Assembly (NCBI GenBank): GCA_028551475.1
Contig: CM052355.1
Coordinates: forward strand, 6,448,001-6,512,000
Direction: 5' to 3'
DNA length: 64,000 nt
Origin: Casuarina equisetifolia
Lineage: Eukaryota > Streptophyta > Magnoliopsida > Fagales > Casuarinaceae
Both the position numbers and the translations under genes were made by a program. Position 1 is the stretch's first letter. Each line of letters begins with the position of its first letter. The notes below the pieces were generated by a model. That model did no database searches, was not told the origin of the DNA, and worked only from the letters and a program-made list of their open reading frames with translations. Of the stretch, positions 53,168 to 64,000 are shown piece by piece.

Positions 53168-56100
53168 TCAAGTTGGTGGCCTATAAATGTCTAAGGCATC
53201 AAGTTTGCTTAAGAGATACGTGTGCTGTCTCTGACATAAGGGCTTGGTAAAAATGTCTGCAGGTTGTTCAGTAGTTCTTATCCCTCTAGTCTTGATAATT
53301 CCTTTTTGGATCTTGTCTCGGGTAAAGTGGCAATCAATCTCAATGTGTTTTGTTCTTTCATGTACCATCGGATTGGCTGCAAGTTTAAGTGCTGCATCAT
53401 TGTCACAAAATAATGTGGTTGGATTCTTCATTCTTAAGCCAAGGTCTCGAAGTAAATCTCGCATTCAAACCACCTCACATACGGTTTTAGCCATTGCTCG
53501 ATACTCAGCCTCAGCCGAAGATAATGAAACAGTTGACTGCTTTTTTGTCTTCCAAGATAGCAAAGAATCTCCCAATTTAACACAGAAACCAATAATACAT
53601 CTTCTGGTCATCGAGTAGTTGGCATAGTCAGCATCACAATAAGCTCGCATCTCTAAGTCACACTTTCGAGATAAAAGTATGCCTAGTCTTGGACATCCCT
53701 TCAAATACTTAACTACTTTCAAGGCGGCCTCCATATGTGATTGTTTTGGGTTGGTCATAAATTGACTCAAAATCTGTACTGCATAGCTGATATCAGTTCG
53801 AGTCATCGTGAGATAGATGAGTTTTTCCACAAGACGTTGATAGCTTGATGGATCTTTAAGTAAAGGATCTTCATCCAATGGTGACATACCCACATCATAC
53901 TCAATTGTCGTCAATTTTGAGTTTTGTTCGATGGGAATGATGGCTGGTTTACATCCTGATAATCCTGCTTCAGAAATAATTTCTAAAACAAACTTGCGTT
54001 GACTTAGACATATACCTTTCTCAGAGCGAGCTATTTCAATGTCAAGGAAATATTTGGGGTTACCCAAGTCTTTAATATGAAATGTGGCATGTAGATACTT
54101 TTTGAAATCATTAACAGCAGTCTCATTGTTTCCCATAATCAAGATATCGTCCACATAAATCAAAAGATAGATGCATGAGTTATCTTGTGTCCAAGTGAAA
54201 AGAGCATAATCGTATTTGGACTGGCGAAAATGTGCCGCAATAAGAGCTTGGGTGAATTTAGCATACCATTGGCGAGAGGCTTGTTTGAGACCATACAGGG
54301 ATTTACGGAGACGACATACTCGATTCTCTCCATGACTGCGTAATCCCTATGGAAGGTCCATGTAGATTTCTTTATTTAGATCACCATGAAGAAACACATT
54401 GTTGACATCCATCTGATGAAGGGACCAATCACGAATAGCAGCAATGGCAAGGAAAGAGCGAATAGTGACGTATTTGGCGACGGGAGAGAAGGTCTCCACA
54501 AAGTCAAAACCAGGGCGTTGGGTGAAGCCTTTAGCAACAAGGCGAGCTTTGTAACGTTCCACAGATCCATCGGCATGATACTTGATCTTATAAACTCATT
54601 TGCAACCAATAGGCTTACGATGAGCAGGTCAGGGAACAAGCTCCCAAGTGTGGTTCTCAGTAAGAGCAAGAAGCTCAGCCGCCATAGCACGTTGCCAGCA
54701 AGGATTGCAAGCAGCCTCAGCATAAGAATAAGGTTCTTGATCCTCAAAAATGCGGCTGATGCGACAAAAATGATCCAGAGACAAGTGAGTAAAACTGACA
54801 TAAGTAGCAATGAGGTAATGAGTACCTGAAGAGTCCGTGCTAGAACAAATATAATCCTTAGTCCAGGTAGGGGGGCCAAGTGGCACTCCTAGAGCGACGA
54901 GGAGGAGCAACGGAGGCCGGATGAGGAACAACAGCCAATGAGTCCTCTGATGTAACCCCAGAGGTGGGAACATGGGGGTCGAAGATGGAGGATCTGAGGA
55001 TGAAGAATCCTTTAAAGATGGTCCCGAATTAGTTGTAGATGGGATGGGAGGAACTAAGTCAGATGGAGAAATTAGGCTAACAAAAGGTGGAGCCGAAGGT
55101 GCAACAATAGGCTCAAAGGGAGCCAAAAATGCAGGCAGATCCAGATCATCGTCAGCCAGAAAGGGCCGCATAGGAGAAGCTAGAGCCGGAGAAGTCGGTG
55201 TAAGTTGGGAAGCAAACGGAAACAAATCCTCATGAAAAATCACATCACAACTAATGAAGAAGCGGCCAGTAGAGGGATCCAAAACCCGATAATCCTTCTG
55301 AAGAGAAGGATAGCCCATGAAAACACAACGAGTCTGCGCGAGGGCTAAACTTGTTCCGAGGACCAACAGTAGCAGCATAACATAAACAGTCAAAGACCCG
55401 AAGATGACTGATATCCGGGGCCTTCCTAAAAAGGAAGCTCAAAGGGAGTTCTCCCATCAAGTATGCGAGTCGGCATCCTATTGATCAGGTAGGCTGCAGT
55501 GACCACATAATCGCCCCAGAAACATTCAGGAATGGAGGCCTGATATTTAAGGGCACAGGCAACTTCAAGGAGGTGACGGTGTTTACGCTCAATCACCCCA
55601 TTTTGTTTAGGGGTATAAGGATAAAAACTCTCATAAAGGATGCCATGAGAGGAGAGGTATGAGGAACATTCATGATTAAAGAAATCACGAGCATTGTTTG
55701 AACGCAAACGCTGGATAGAGGTCTTGAACTGAGTTTGGACAAAGCGATGAAAGTGAGTAAGAATGGGTAGAGTTTGAGTCTTAGAAGTCATCAAGAAAAC
55801 CCAAATGCTGCGAGAAAAATCGTCAACAATGGTGAGAAAGAAACAGGAACCATCGCGATGAGGGGTGTGATAGGGACCCCAAACATCAAGATGAAGAAAA
55901 GAGAAGGGAGAAGAAGCCTGAGAGGAACTGGAAGGGAATGAGTTACGAGACTGTTTGGCTAAAGGACAAACAGGGCAAGTAGGTGAAGGAAAAGATGCAC
56001 TATGACCCAATCGTTGATGAGAAAGATAAACTTTATTATTATGAAAATTGGAATTACAATAGAACTTTGAGGAATTGAAATACAAGATTTTGAATTGAAA

Positions 56101-58012
56101 AGCAAGAAAGTGGAGTCCAAAAATAAAGCCCATTGTGAACGCTACCCAAGCCCATCAGTGTTCCAGTCAAACTGGCCTGAAAAAGACAAACGTCAATATC
56201 AAAAGTAACTCGACAAGAATTGTCAAGGCAAGCTTTGGAGATAGAAATGAGGTTGAAGTGAAAAGTGGGGACGAAGAGGACGTTATGGAGGGTAATGGAA
56301 GGGCTAAGGGAAATAGTTCCAATTTTGGTAACGGGAGTAACAATGTCGTTGGGTAATCAGACTGAAATGGGAGGCTTTGGTAAAGGAAGGGTAGAGGCAA
56401 AGAGGCGGTCATTGCAGACAATGTGATCACTGGCCCCTGAATCAATAATCCAACTGTGAGTTGAAAGAGTATTCATGAAACAAAAAGAAGTACCTGCAAA
56501 ACTGGCAGATTTATCCGAAGCACCGAGCTGATTAATAGCAGACATGATCTTCTGGAATTGATCATCAGAAAGGGTCGGATGCGAAGGTTCAACAGCTACG
56601 GAACAAACTTGATTGGTGGAAGCATCGCGGGCCTTAGAATCTTGGGTGGCAGGCTTACCATGGAGTTTCCAACAAGTGTCCTGAGTGTGGTATTTGCATT
56701 TACAATAATCGTAATATTTACCATTATAATTGCCACGATTAGAGGTGGATCCAGTGGAATTAGCTAACTTAAAGACCGGAGTTGAAGTGGCAATATGTGA
56801 GCCGCCCAAAAGGGTTACAGGTAAGGGGAGCGTTGGACCATCAGATCTAGGATCAGAATACTGACTGGTGGATCCAAAAGGAGGGGCATTAGGCAAAAAC
56901 CCTAATTAAGAAAAGGGGCCACCTCCTAGGGCTTGCGCAGCCGCGATGTTACGCTGAGCAGATGTAGCACGAGAAGCTAACACTACCGAGTCTCCTACTC
57001 GGAGATATTTGGAGCTAGCAAGCCGTTGATTCTTATCTTGTACTGCCAAGAAAAAGATCCGGCAAAGAGAGGGCTCGGGTTCCATTGCAAGGATCTGAGA
57101 ATGCAAAGGTAAGTAAGAATCATTTAAAATAAGCAAGAACCGTGTGATCCGCGTGCTTTCCTTGATTTTTTGATATTGTTGAAGCGTGGAATCCGGCCCG
57201 ATGAGAGGTTCTTCGACAATGTCAAGCTCGTTCCAAATGGCAGATAAGCAATTGAAACAAGCAGTAACTGAAAGATCCCCTTGTTTCAATTCGCTCTCCG
57301 CTTGAAGGAGGGAGAAACGCTTGGCACAATCGATCTTGCCATACATCTCAACAAGGTTATCCCACATGCATTTAGCATCATCGGTGTAGGGAAGGCCGGC
57401 AGAGACATCCTTGGTAAGACAATTGTCAATCCATGACTGAACAAGCTGGTTACATCGGCGCCAGTAGCGAGCTAGCCGTTCATCCGTTGGGCAAGGGAAG
57501 GAACCATCGATGAATGACTCCTTATCCTTGGTAACAAGTGCTCGACGAAAATCTCTGGCCCATGAAGAGTAATCAGATTGTCCAGAAAGCGGTTGAGCAA
57601 CAAGTCAGAGTTCAGGACCGTCAGCGGCACTGGTGAATAATGGGTCGCCAAGCTCGGGGTGACCATGAGGAGCACCGAAATAACGTAACCCAAAGGGGTT
57701 GCTAATCGGGTGGGGATCCGAAATCCCGAAACCCGATGAAGCATTCCCAAAACCTAGAGGCGGGTTGGAGCTCAGCTGAAAACCTGACCCGGAAGGAACC
57801 CAGCTTGACATAAGACCCGGATGGAGACTAGCATAAGGCCCGACCCCAGGATGGGTCGGGTCCATGACAGGAGGAATAATTGGCCCATGTAGGGGCGCAG
57901 ACAAAGGCAAATCTAGCCCAGAAGGGGGTAAGTTAGATTGAGGAAGGCTGGTGATGGGAGGACTCGAGTCCTCCTTCCAATCTTCAACAAGGGGTTGATC
58001 AGACGTGGACAT
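53168..58012 (-). pseudogene. Copia gag-pol polyprotein, multiple stops and frameshifts
   Basis: Read on the minus strand from 58012. A Pro-rich gag N-terminus (to 57605) is followed by a gag core (about 57367-56906) and a Cys/His knuckle-like stretch (about 56700). Then come protease WIIDSGASDHI (about 56420), a pre-integrase CPVC motif (about 55985), integrase with HLDVWGP and VDDFSR (about 55900-55800), and NGVIERKHR (about 55590). Reverse transcriptase has [10 protein letters not shown] (about 54550) and YVDDILIMG (about 54160). RNase H has SSAEAEYRAM (about 53500) and, after a stop, FCDNDAALKLAANP. The integrase position usually read as Asp-Asn-Gly is Asn-Asn-Ala (about 55700). Several stops mean it cannot make its own protein. 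Confidence 0.9.
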
Positions 58013-58559
58013 GATAAGATAAAGGGTGAAGGTAAGGTTTTGACGGCTTGAAAAAAAAGGTGAAGGAAACAGATTTGCCGAGCCGAAGGATTCTAACTTG
58101 ATCTGCGGGTTCCAAGAGATGAAACCAGAGCAAAGATTAAAAAAAACAGCAATAGGAAAAATGGCGTAAACATTAAGCCAAGAGAAGCGAAAGGGTGTTG
58201 TGCAAATTCCAAGGAAGGAAACTGGTCAGAAAAGAGAGAAAAAATTTTTAGCCAAAGGATGCAAAAAATGGTGTACGGGTTCCAAGAAAAGAGAAAGGCT
58301 TTTAGGTGAAAAGGGAGGAAAACTTAAAAGTTGTTTATGGGTTCCAAGGAAAGAGAAAAAAAAACTTTTAGGTGAAAGGAAGGAGAACGTAAAGGTGTGT
58401 TACGGTTCCAAGGATGAAACTTGGACAAGACAATGAAAGAGAAAAAGGATTTTAGGTGAAAGGGAAGGAAACCGTGATGATGAAACCGGAGAAAAGGAAA
58501 GAGAAAAAAAATTGCGGAAGCTTTAGGCTAAAGGAAGAAAAACGAAGGCTCCGATACCA

Positions 58560-58795
58560 TGACATGAAGTGAATAGCAGAAAACAGAGAACATGGAAAAA
58601 CTTCTGTATTCACGAGAAAAGTGAGTATGACCTAGAATAATTAAGTCTACTTATAATACAATGATGTGTACATGAGAAAGGAAATGATATAATGACAAAA
58701 ATAATTCCTATTTGTACAAATCCTATTTCCCAAAATATAAATATTGCACATAATGTGAGAGAATAATTAGGGATATTGACACCGGATCTCCAACA
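58560..58795 (-). repeat. 5' LTR of the copia element
   Basis: 236 bp; on the plus strand it begins TGACATGAAG and ends CTCCAACA. It abuts the primer-binding site. Confidence 0.93.
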
Positions 58796-59039
58796 AAACT
58801 TTCACGTCTGCCGTCCGGGACAAGTTTGCTTCTAGGCAGTGGAAGTTCTTTTTGTGATCTTGAGTTCTATTTTCTTGCCTATGGTCCTTTGGAAAAGCAG
58901 TAGATCTATGGCAGCGTAATTGATGACTAATTTTTTCCTTTGTCTGGCATGTTGCAAGGGTGTGAGACTGCTGGCGGCTTCTTTGCAATCGAAGACTGTT
59001 CTGACCGACGTCTTCCTTCAGGGCGTAGGGAGAGTTTAG

Positions 59040-59622
59040 AGCCAACTGCTGGTACCGTTGCTTCTTCTTACTCTTTGTGGTTGCAACCATGTTAAGCAAT
59101 TTCGTTGTGGTACTCTGCTTTTGTTTTTTGTTTAATTTTGTGAGGCAGCAGTATGCTTTATCTAATCAATGAAAAAACTTTTGTTAACTACGACTTGATA
59201 TTTCCGAGGATAATCCCAATTTTGTTGGTGCAATGACGACTCCATGGTCGCCCCTGCACAAGTTCCAAGAGGAACTTTGATGGGAATTCTCGATCATACA
59301 CTGAACAATGAGAGTTGATGCATCTTAATGACACAAGAATAAATTTACTGTTCCACACTTTTATCGGATGTTAAGGCTTTTGCCATCTACCACTTACAAC
59401 AGAAAATGTTCTTTTCACTATATTGTTTATTGGGTTCACGATCTGTTTATCTGTTTTGCGACTCACAAGTGATTTATCAGTTGCATTAATTGGGTTCCTT
59501 GATGGATCTCAAGAAAAAATGAGAAAGAAAACTATTAGGCGTGGTAATTTTTCTTTAAGAGATTTTTTTTCTCAAATTTGTAAAATTAGTAAATGATACA
59601 ACGAGAATTATTGTGCACGCTT
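59040..59622. other. Spacer after DUF674 copy 3
   Basis: Repeats the 3' flank found after copies 1 and 5 (GATATTTCCGAGGATAATCC). No gene. Confidence 0.6.
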
Positions 59623-60112
59623 TAACGAAAACTATATTCCAAAGGCTGCATTACTTCCTCCTAAAAGATGCCTCTTTTTACTGCTCGTTCACTTTTCCCT
59701 TTGGTGAACATTGGAGGATGGAGGAAATGAAATAGCATAAACCACCTAAAGACATGGGCATAGTCTATTTCCTCGTTCGTCGGAGCTCAATGTTTCCAGA
59801 AACTAGAAAATAATCACCCATCCTCCAAGCCCATGGCCATCTAGCATCAATGTTACTATTCAAATACTCATCAGAGCTGATAATCGTCCTTCTTTTCGTC
59901 TTTCCCATATATACCCCATTATTTATGAAGCAATTCACTTCAGAGAAAAAAATAAAAGGATCACAAAGAGAGAAGAGAAAAAAAGCTGAGAAAGTAAAAA
60001 ATTGTATCATATTGGAAAAAAAGAGAAAAGAACTAATGGATTAGTGAAGCCATCAGGACCATGTTTGGAGAAGTCTGCGCTTCTAAAGTTAAAAATGGAC
60101 TCCTACGTTATA
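59623..60112. repeat. Duplicated segment A, second copy
   Basis: Near-identical to 50351-50865. It precedes a decayed exon 2, which supports reading segment A as intron of an array unit. Confidence 0.88.
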
Positions 60113-60293
60113 ACTAGGCTATTTGACTGTACACATTCGACCGAAGAGGTTGTAAAGCGATGATTTTTAAGTTCTTCTTGTATATGAATTTGTGCTTTCT
60201 GTGGTGGGTGTTTGGAAAAGGAATTGTTCACAAGGAAAGGAAAATGGTGGGTTATGGTAGCATCGCTGCTGTTATCACACATGTCGACTAATT

Positions 60294-60370
60294 TGCAAGA
60301 GTGCGGGATTGCTCGTAGCTTCTTTGCAATCGAAGATTGAGTCATTCAGGATGCTGGGGGCATAAAGAGC
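60294..60370 (+). pseudogene. DUF674 array copy 4, exon-2 remnant
   Basis: GCAAG acceptor-like sequence, then AGCTTCTTTGCAATCGAAGA as in the intact exon 2. A deletion removes the LTDVFLGD region, leaving TCAGGATGCTGGGGGC and a stop. No exon 1 is present for this unit. Confidence 0.82.
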
Positions 60371-61218
60371 CAACTGATGGCACTACACCCTAAAGCCTAC
60401 CCATTAGCTTAAGCCTTTATTTGTTGGGATTCTAATCAACCTAATAAAGGGGTGAGTTAGGTTTGTTTATAATTGAAAAATTATTTATTTTTTGTGATTT
60501 TCAGTTTAAAAAAAGTTGTTTCTCAGTGTGTTTTGAATGTTAATTATATTCAAAAGGAGATATGTAAACAAACTTGCAACAATCATATAACAATGCTTAA
60601 ATATAAAGCGAAATACAGAATAATTGATTTTTACACTAGCTGAAGGAAACAACAATCAAAGAGAAAAACTTCTTCAACATCTCCGGCCGGAATGCGAACA
60701 CATTGATGACATTCGTGGAAAGACATTAACCAGAAAAAGCCATGAATTTCTTGTTATATAAATAACTTATAAATCACGTGTATAAATATTCTCAACAACC
60801 ATTTTGAGAATTATTTATGTCCCAAATTGTATTGCATTTATTTTACTTACCACTTTGAATTATTTATCTTCTTAAGTTTTGTTAATTATATTCACATTTA
60901 TGATTATATTTATGCTATATTTCTAGACCAGTACATATAGGGATAATTCCTAAAATAGTGGCGAATTATTTTTATAAGAAATTGATTTTTCAATTTGCAT
61001 TTCTAACAACGTTAATCTAAATTACTATAATTTTTACAATATTTACAAGATGTTGTATTTATCCAAGATCGGCAGATTCACCCACCATAACATCCACGAT
61101 ATGCCGCAGAATACCCCTTGATTTTCGCTTTCCAACTGTTAATTCCTCACATCCCGGGACTATAAAGCGAGTAGCCGTCAGGGACTGAAGATTCAGAGAG
61201 CTTTATCAATCCAGAGAT
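60371..61218. other. Upstream region of DUF674 copy 5
   Basis: AT-rich (60430-61060). 60645-60740 matches the DNA upstream of copy 1. TATAAAG lies at 61161-61167, 58 bp before the ATG. Confidence 0.6.
61161..61218 (+). promoter_or_regulatory. Core promoter and leader of DUF674 copy 5
   Basis: TATAAAG at 61161, then CTGAAGATTCAGAGAGCTTT, the same arrangement as in copies 1 and 3. Confidence 0.7.
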
Positions 61219-62389
61219 ATGGGGGACACCAAGTTGCGTCTGAAGCTTCTGGTAGACAAAAAGAGCCATCGGGTTGTCTTTGCTGAAGCAGACAAGAAAT
61301 TTGTTGATTTCCTCATAAGCATTTTCACTTTGCCGGTGGGAGCAGTCGCTAGGCTCCTAAAAAATCAAAGCATTACCGGCTCCTTGCGTACCCTGTATGA
61401 GAGCATAGAAAATCTGAGTGACGTCTATATTCAGCCAGGCCAGGACAGATACCTTTCGCTCCAGCCAAAAGTATCTGTTCTTGGTGGTCAAGTCCCTATT
61501 TTCTTTCCAATCCCGCAGCAGCCACATAAATCCAGGAAATTTTATGGCTGTTCTAGTAAATCCGATTTTTATTCTTCTTACTCCTCTCGTCACGACTGCT
61601 GTAAGTACGTTTCTGATGACCAGAATGCAGTTTGTGGTTCGTGCCACAAGCCAATGAGCCAGGAGTTCCATTACGTACCCATTGCTACCGGGCCATCCTC
61701 CTCAAGTGACGTAGGTTACGTGAAAGGGGTGGTTACCTACATGGTGATGGATAACCTGGAAATCAAGCCCATGTCCACCATCTCTGCCATCACCTTGTTA
61801 AGCAAGCTTGGCATCAGGGACATCGGAGTGGTTGAGGAGAAAGTGGTCGATTTCCGCATGGATGAGGTATTACTTCTCGATGTTTCTTGCACGTTTATTG
61901 TTCAGATACTCATCAATTGCTTACTAGTTTTTTTGGGGCCGTGCTTGTATCGTCAGTCATTTCGTTTTCACCAGCTTAGAACCTGCTAATTTCTGGGAGA
62001 ATGGAAAAGGATGACAGAAAAAGAATGAAAGTAGAAAAAGCAAAACATAATCTCATGTTGAAAAAGAAACTAGTGGATGAGTGAAACTTTGACGACTGGT
62101 GTCTGAAACAAGTCTGCTTCTAAGCAGTCGAAGTTCTTTTTGCGATCTGCAATTACTATTTTCTTGCCAATGGTCTTTTGGAAAAGTAGATTGTTCATAA
62201 GGAAAGTAAAACAGCAGGGTTATTGCACCGTCATTGATGACTAATTTTCTCCTCTATCTGGCATGTTGCAAGGCTGTGAAACTGCTGGCGGCTTCTTTGC
62301 AATCGAAGACTGTTCTGACCGACGTCTTCCTAGGGGATAGAGTCGAAAAAGTTATTGGCAAAGTCAGTGACAACGTAGGAAGCGTTTAG
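61219..62389 (+). CDS. DUF674 protein, array copy 5 (apparently intact)
   Basis: Two exons, 61219-61866 (216 codons) and 62273-62389, give 254 residues, with the same phase-0 junction as copy 1 (VVDFRMDE | AVKLLAASLQ). Blocks are MGDTKLRLKLLVDKKSHRVV, DKKFVDFLISIFTLPVGAV, LYESIENLSDVYIQ, a middle with FYGCSSK...HDCCK...CGSCHKPM, VKGVVTYMVMDNLEI and LTDVFLGDRVEKVIGKVSDN. The middle differs most from copy 1, including loss of one Cys of the CC pair (GC instead), while the N- and C-terminal parts are nearly the same. Function is unknown. Confidence 0.92.
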
Positions 62390-63852
62390 AGCCAACTGCT
62401 GGTACTGCTGCTGCTTCTTACTCTTTGTGGTTGCAACCACGTTGATCACATTTGTTGTGCTACTCTGTTTTTTTCTTTTTCGTTTGATTTTTTGAGGCAG
62501 CAGTATGCTTTATCAAATCAATGAAAAAACTTTTGTTAATTACGACCTAATATTTCCGAGGATAATCCCGGGTTTGTTGATGCAATGACGACTCCGAGGT
62601 CGTCCCTGCACAAGTTCCAAGAGGAACTTTGATCGGACTTTCGATCATATGCTGAACAATGAGAGTTGATGCATCTTAATGATGACACAAAAGTAAGTTT
62701 GTTGTTCCACACAAATATAAGTATATAATTTTATGGGATGTTAACGCTTTTGCTATCTACCAGTTACAACAGAAAATAATCTTCTTACTATGTTTTTGGG
62801 GTCTGCAATTTATTGGCTTCACAATCTGTTTATCTGTTATACGACTCATTACTGATTTATCAGTTGCGTTAAGTAGGGTTCCTTGATCGATGTAAAGGAA
62901 AAATGGGAAAGAAGACGTGTACCACATAAAATAAAGGGCAACAAAAAGTTTAGTAGATCATTAACCCTTAATCTTAATTTTTTGCATGTGCTAAACATAA
63001 ATGGACTGTAAAATGGTCTTTTTGTTATTGTTGATACTATTAAATGGTGCTCTATTTGGACTGCCTTATTATTATAATCTATTTCATGTAGCGAACATTT
63101 AATAGACTTTTCCAAATCTAAAAAATGTTATTGTAGCTGTAATTTAAACCCTAATCTCAAACCCAAAACCCTAAACCATACAAAGATGTAGAATTAAATA
63201 TTTAGCTCTATGCTACTCAAGACTTTGGTAGACTAACAAGTTATTGTTGTTCATTTGATGGACTTAAAGAACTGATACAATTACTATTATTAAGTTTTTT
63301 TATTTGTAAAGAAAAAAAAAACCTTTTTAACTAAGGCATTGCCATCTACAAGTTGCGGCATGTCAAAGTTGATTTTTCTTCTTTGCTTTTCATAGTCGTC
63401 AACTATTAAATCGACAATCAATTGAGTTCTTTGCGACCACGAGTGTTAACTGCGATAACTAGGTTGATAACTATGTTAGGTTTGGTCACTATTCTTCAAA
63501 AGCAGTTTTCGTTATTAGATTCACAAAAGCATACAAAAAGGAGCATTGTACATCAAAAAATATTTTAAAATGGATTTTTGTAGAAACAAATTGTTCTCCA
63601 ATAAGCGGAATAAGATCTGAAGTCACTTGTTATAAGTTTTCTTCTTCTAACCTATATTGATTATGCAAAGTAGGAAAACAATATACAGTTTCAAGGGAGG
63701 AAAATTAGACTTTTTTACTTAAAACTGTTTTTAAGATATAAAAAATTACCTTTCTTATATTTCTACCATACTTTCTATACTCTCTCCTCACATACCTTTT
63801 CCCTTCCCATCGCAGCAACCTTCCAAGACTCGTAGTGCCTAAGACTTTAAAT
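62390..63852. other. Spacer between DUF674 copies 5 and 6
   Basis: The first 350 bp repeat the 3' flank seen after copies 1 and 3. The remainder is AT-rich, with telomere-like AAACCCTAA words at 63146-63176. No gene. Confidence 0.6.
63146..63176. repeat. Short telomere-like (AAACCCTAA) cluster
   Basis: AAACCCTAA at 63146, then AAACCCAAAACCCTAAACC: three degenerate telobox words in about 30 bp. Confidence 0.7.
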
Positions 63853-64000
63853 ATGTCAGATACCAAGTTAAGTCTGAAGCTTTTGATAGACAAGAAAAGC
63901 CAGCGAGTGCTCTTTGCCGACGCAGACAAGAAATTTATTGATTTCCTCTTGACCATCTTCGCTCTACCGATCGGAGCTGTCACTAGGCTGTTACACAACC
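63853..64000 (+). CDS. DUF674 protein, array copy 6, 5' part (cut by window edge)
   Basis: The ATG at 63853 opens MSDTKLSLKLLIDKKSQRVL and DKKFIDFLLTIFALPIGAVT, and the frame is still open at 64000. It matches the first 49 codons of copies 1 and 5. Its upstream DNA does not show the TATAAA leader of the other copies (there is TTAAATATG directly before the start), so its promoter may differ. Confidence 0.88.
   Translation, partial: MSDTKLSLKLLIDKKSQRVLFADADKKFIDFLLTIFALPIGAVTRLLHN

Larger units (their letters stand above)
52925..58795 (-). mobile_element. Ty1/copia LTR retrotransposon, complete in structure, coding region broken
   Basis: A 5,871-bp element with two 236-bp LTRs (52925-53160 and 58560-58795), flanked by the 5-bp target duplication AAACT (52920-52924 and 58796-58800). 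On the minus strand, a primer-binding site TGGTATCGGAGC (58548-58559) directly adjoins the 5' LTR and a purine tract (GAGGGGGAG, 53161-53169) adjoins the 3' LTR. I count about 11 mismatches between the LTRs by eye. Domain order gag-protease-integrase-RT-RNase H makes it copia. It lies in the intron of DUF674 copy 3. Confidence 0.95.
51528..59039 (+). pseudogene. DUF674 array copy 3, split by two retroelements
   Basis: The exon-1 start is at 51528 (MAGTKLRLKLLVDKKSPRVL). A 3-bp loss and a frameshift follow near 51645, then a 577-bp TRIM insertion (51694-52270). Exon 1 resumes at RPLYESIENL (52271) and runs to 52750, keeping the Cys motif (CPSCHTSM) and VKGVVTYMVMDNLEI. The intron contains a complete copia element (52925-58795). 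Exon 2 (58959-59039) keeps GVRLLAASLQSKTVLTDVFL, then lacks 12 codons relative to copy 1 before the stop. The frameshift and TRIM prevent a full protein. Confidence 0.92.

Noticed and set aside
54386..55235. Plus-strand ORFs of 87-147 codons
   Set aside because: They are antisense to the copia RT/integrase region.
58548..58559. tRNA-Met gene
   Set aside because: Only the 3'-end complement of tRNA-iMet is present, as a retroelement primer-binding site. The same applies at 10027 and 51906.

Overview
This is nuclear DNA of a flowering plant, probably a woody eudicot. The evidence is many-exon genes with GT-AG introns, plant-specific families (group 4 sulfate transporter, DUF674, plant protein 1589), AT-rich introns and intergenic DNA, an inserted plastid fragment, and plant LTR, LINE and MITE-like elements. 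The species cannot be named from the sequence. Five genes have complete, in-frame exon chains that I assembled by joining GT-AG exons by eye: an RPGE/plant-protein-1589 gene, SULTR4, MTP11, HEXO1 and MKP1. A DHAR gene is cut by the left edge of the window. Two DUF674 genes look intact and a third is cut by the right edge.

Layout. 1-1018: 3' part of dehydroascorbate reductase. About 2060-6195: a decayed LINE. 6221-6545: an intronless, broken ATG8 copy on the minus strand. 7446-8464: a plastid psbB-psbT fragment. 8914-10439: a short LTR element with no recognisable gag-pol. 10571-11485: the RPGE-like gene, with two G-boxes upstream. 11.9-17.1 kb: mostly unexplained DNA with an old copia remnant and simple repeats. 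17119-26756: SULTR4 on the minus strand (17 exons). 28017-31373: MTP11 on the minus strand (6 exons). An inverted-repeat (MITE-like) element lies between MTP11 and the divergent HEXO1 (33260-39785, 15 exons). MKP1 follows at 42317-45628, with a 5'UTR intron and two upstream ORFs.

From about 47 kb to the right edge is a tandem array of DUF674 genes. Copy 1 (47.7 kb) and copy 5 (61.2 kb) look intact and copy 6 (63.85 kb) runs off the window. Copy 2 is a pseudogene and copy 4 survives only as intron and exon-2 debris. Copy 3 is broken twice: by a 577-bp TRIM multimer (three LTRs, two internal domains) in exon 1 and by a 5.9-kb copia element in its intron. The intact copies share the same core-promoter layout.

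The stable genes do not form a pathway. They serve vacuolar sulfate efflux (SULTR4), endomembrane Mn transport (MTP11), vacuolar glycan trimming (HEXO1), MAP-kinase inactivation (MKP1), redox recycling of ascorbate (DHAR) and probably repression of photosynthetic genes (RPGE). The most informative larger signal is gene order. From memory, Arabidopsis carries plant protein 1589, HEXO1 and MKP1 together at At3g55240-At3g55270, and MTP11 in the paired chromosome 2 segment. I see no convincing new biological system. The best leads are the DUF674 array with its nested insertions, the TRIM multimer, the duplicated splice donor in SULTR4, and the MKP1 upstream ORFs.
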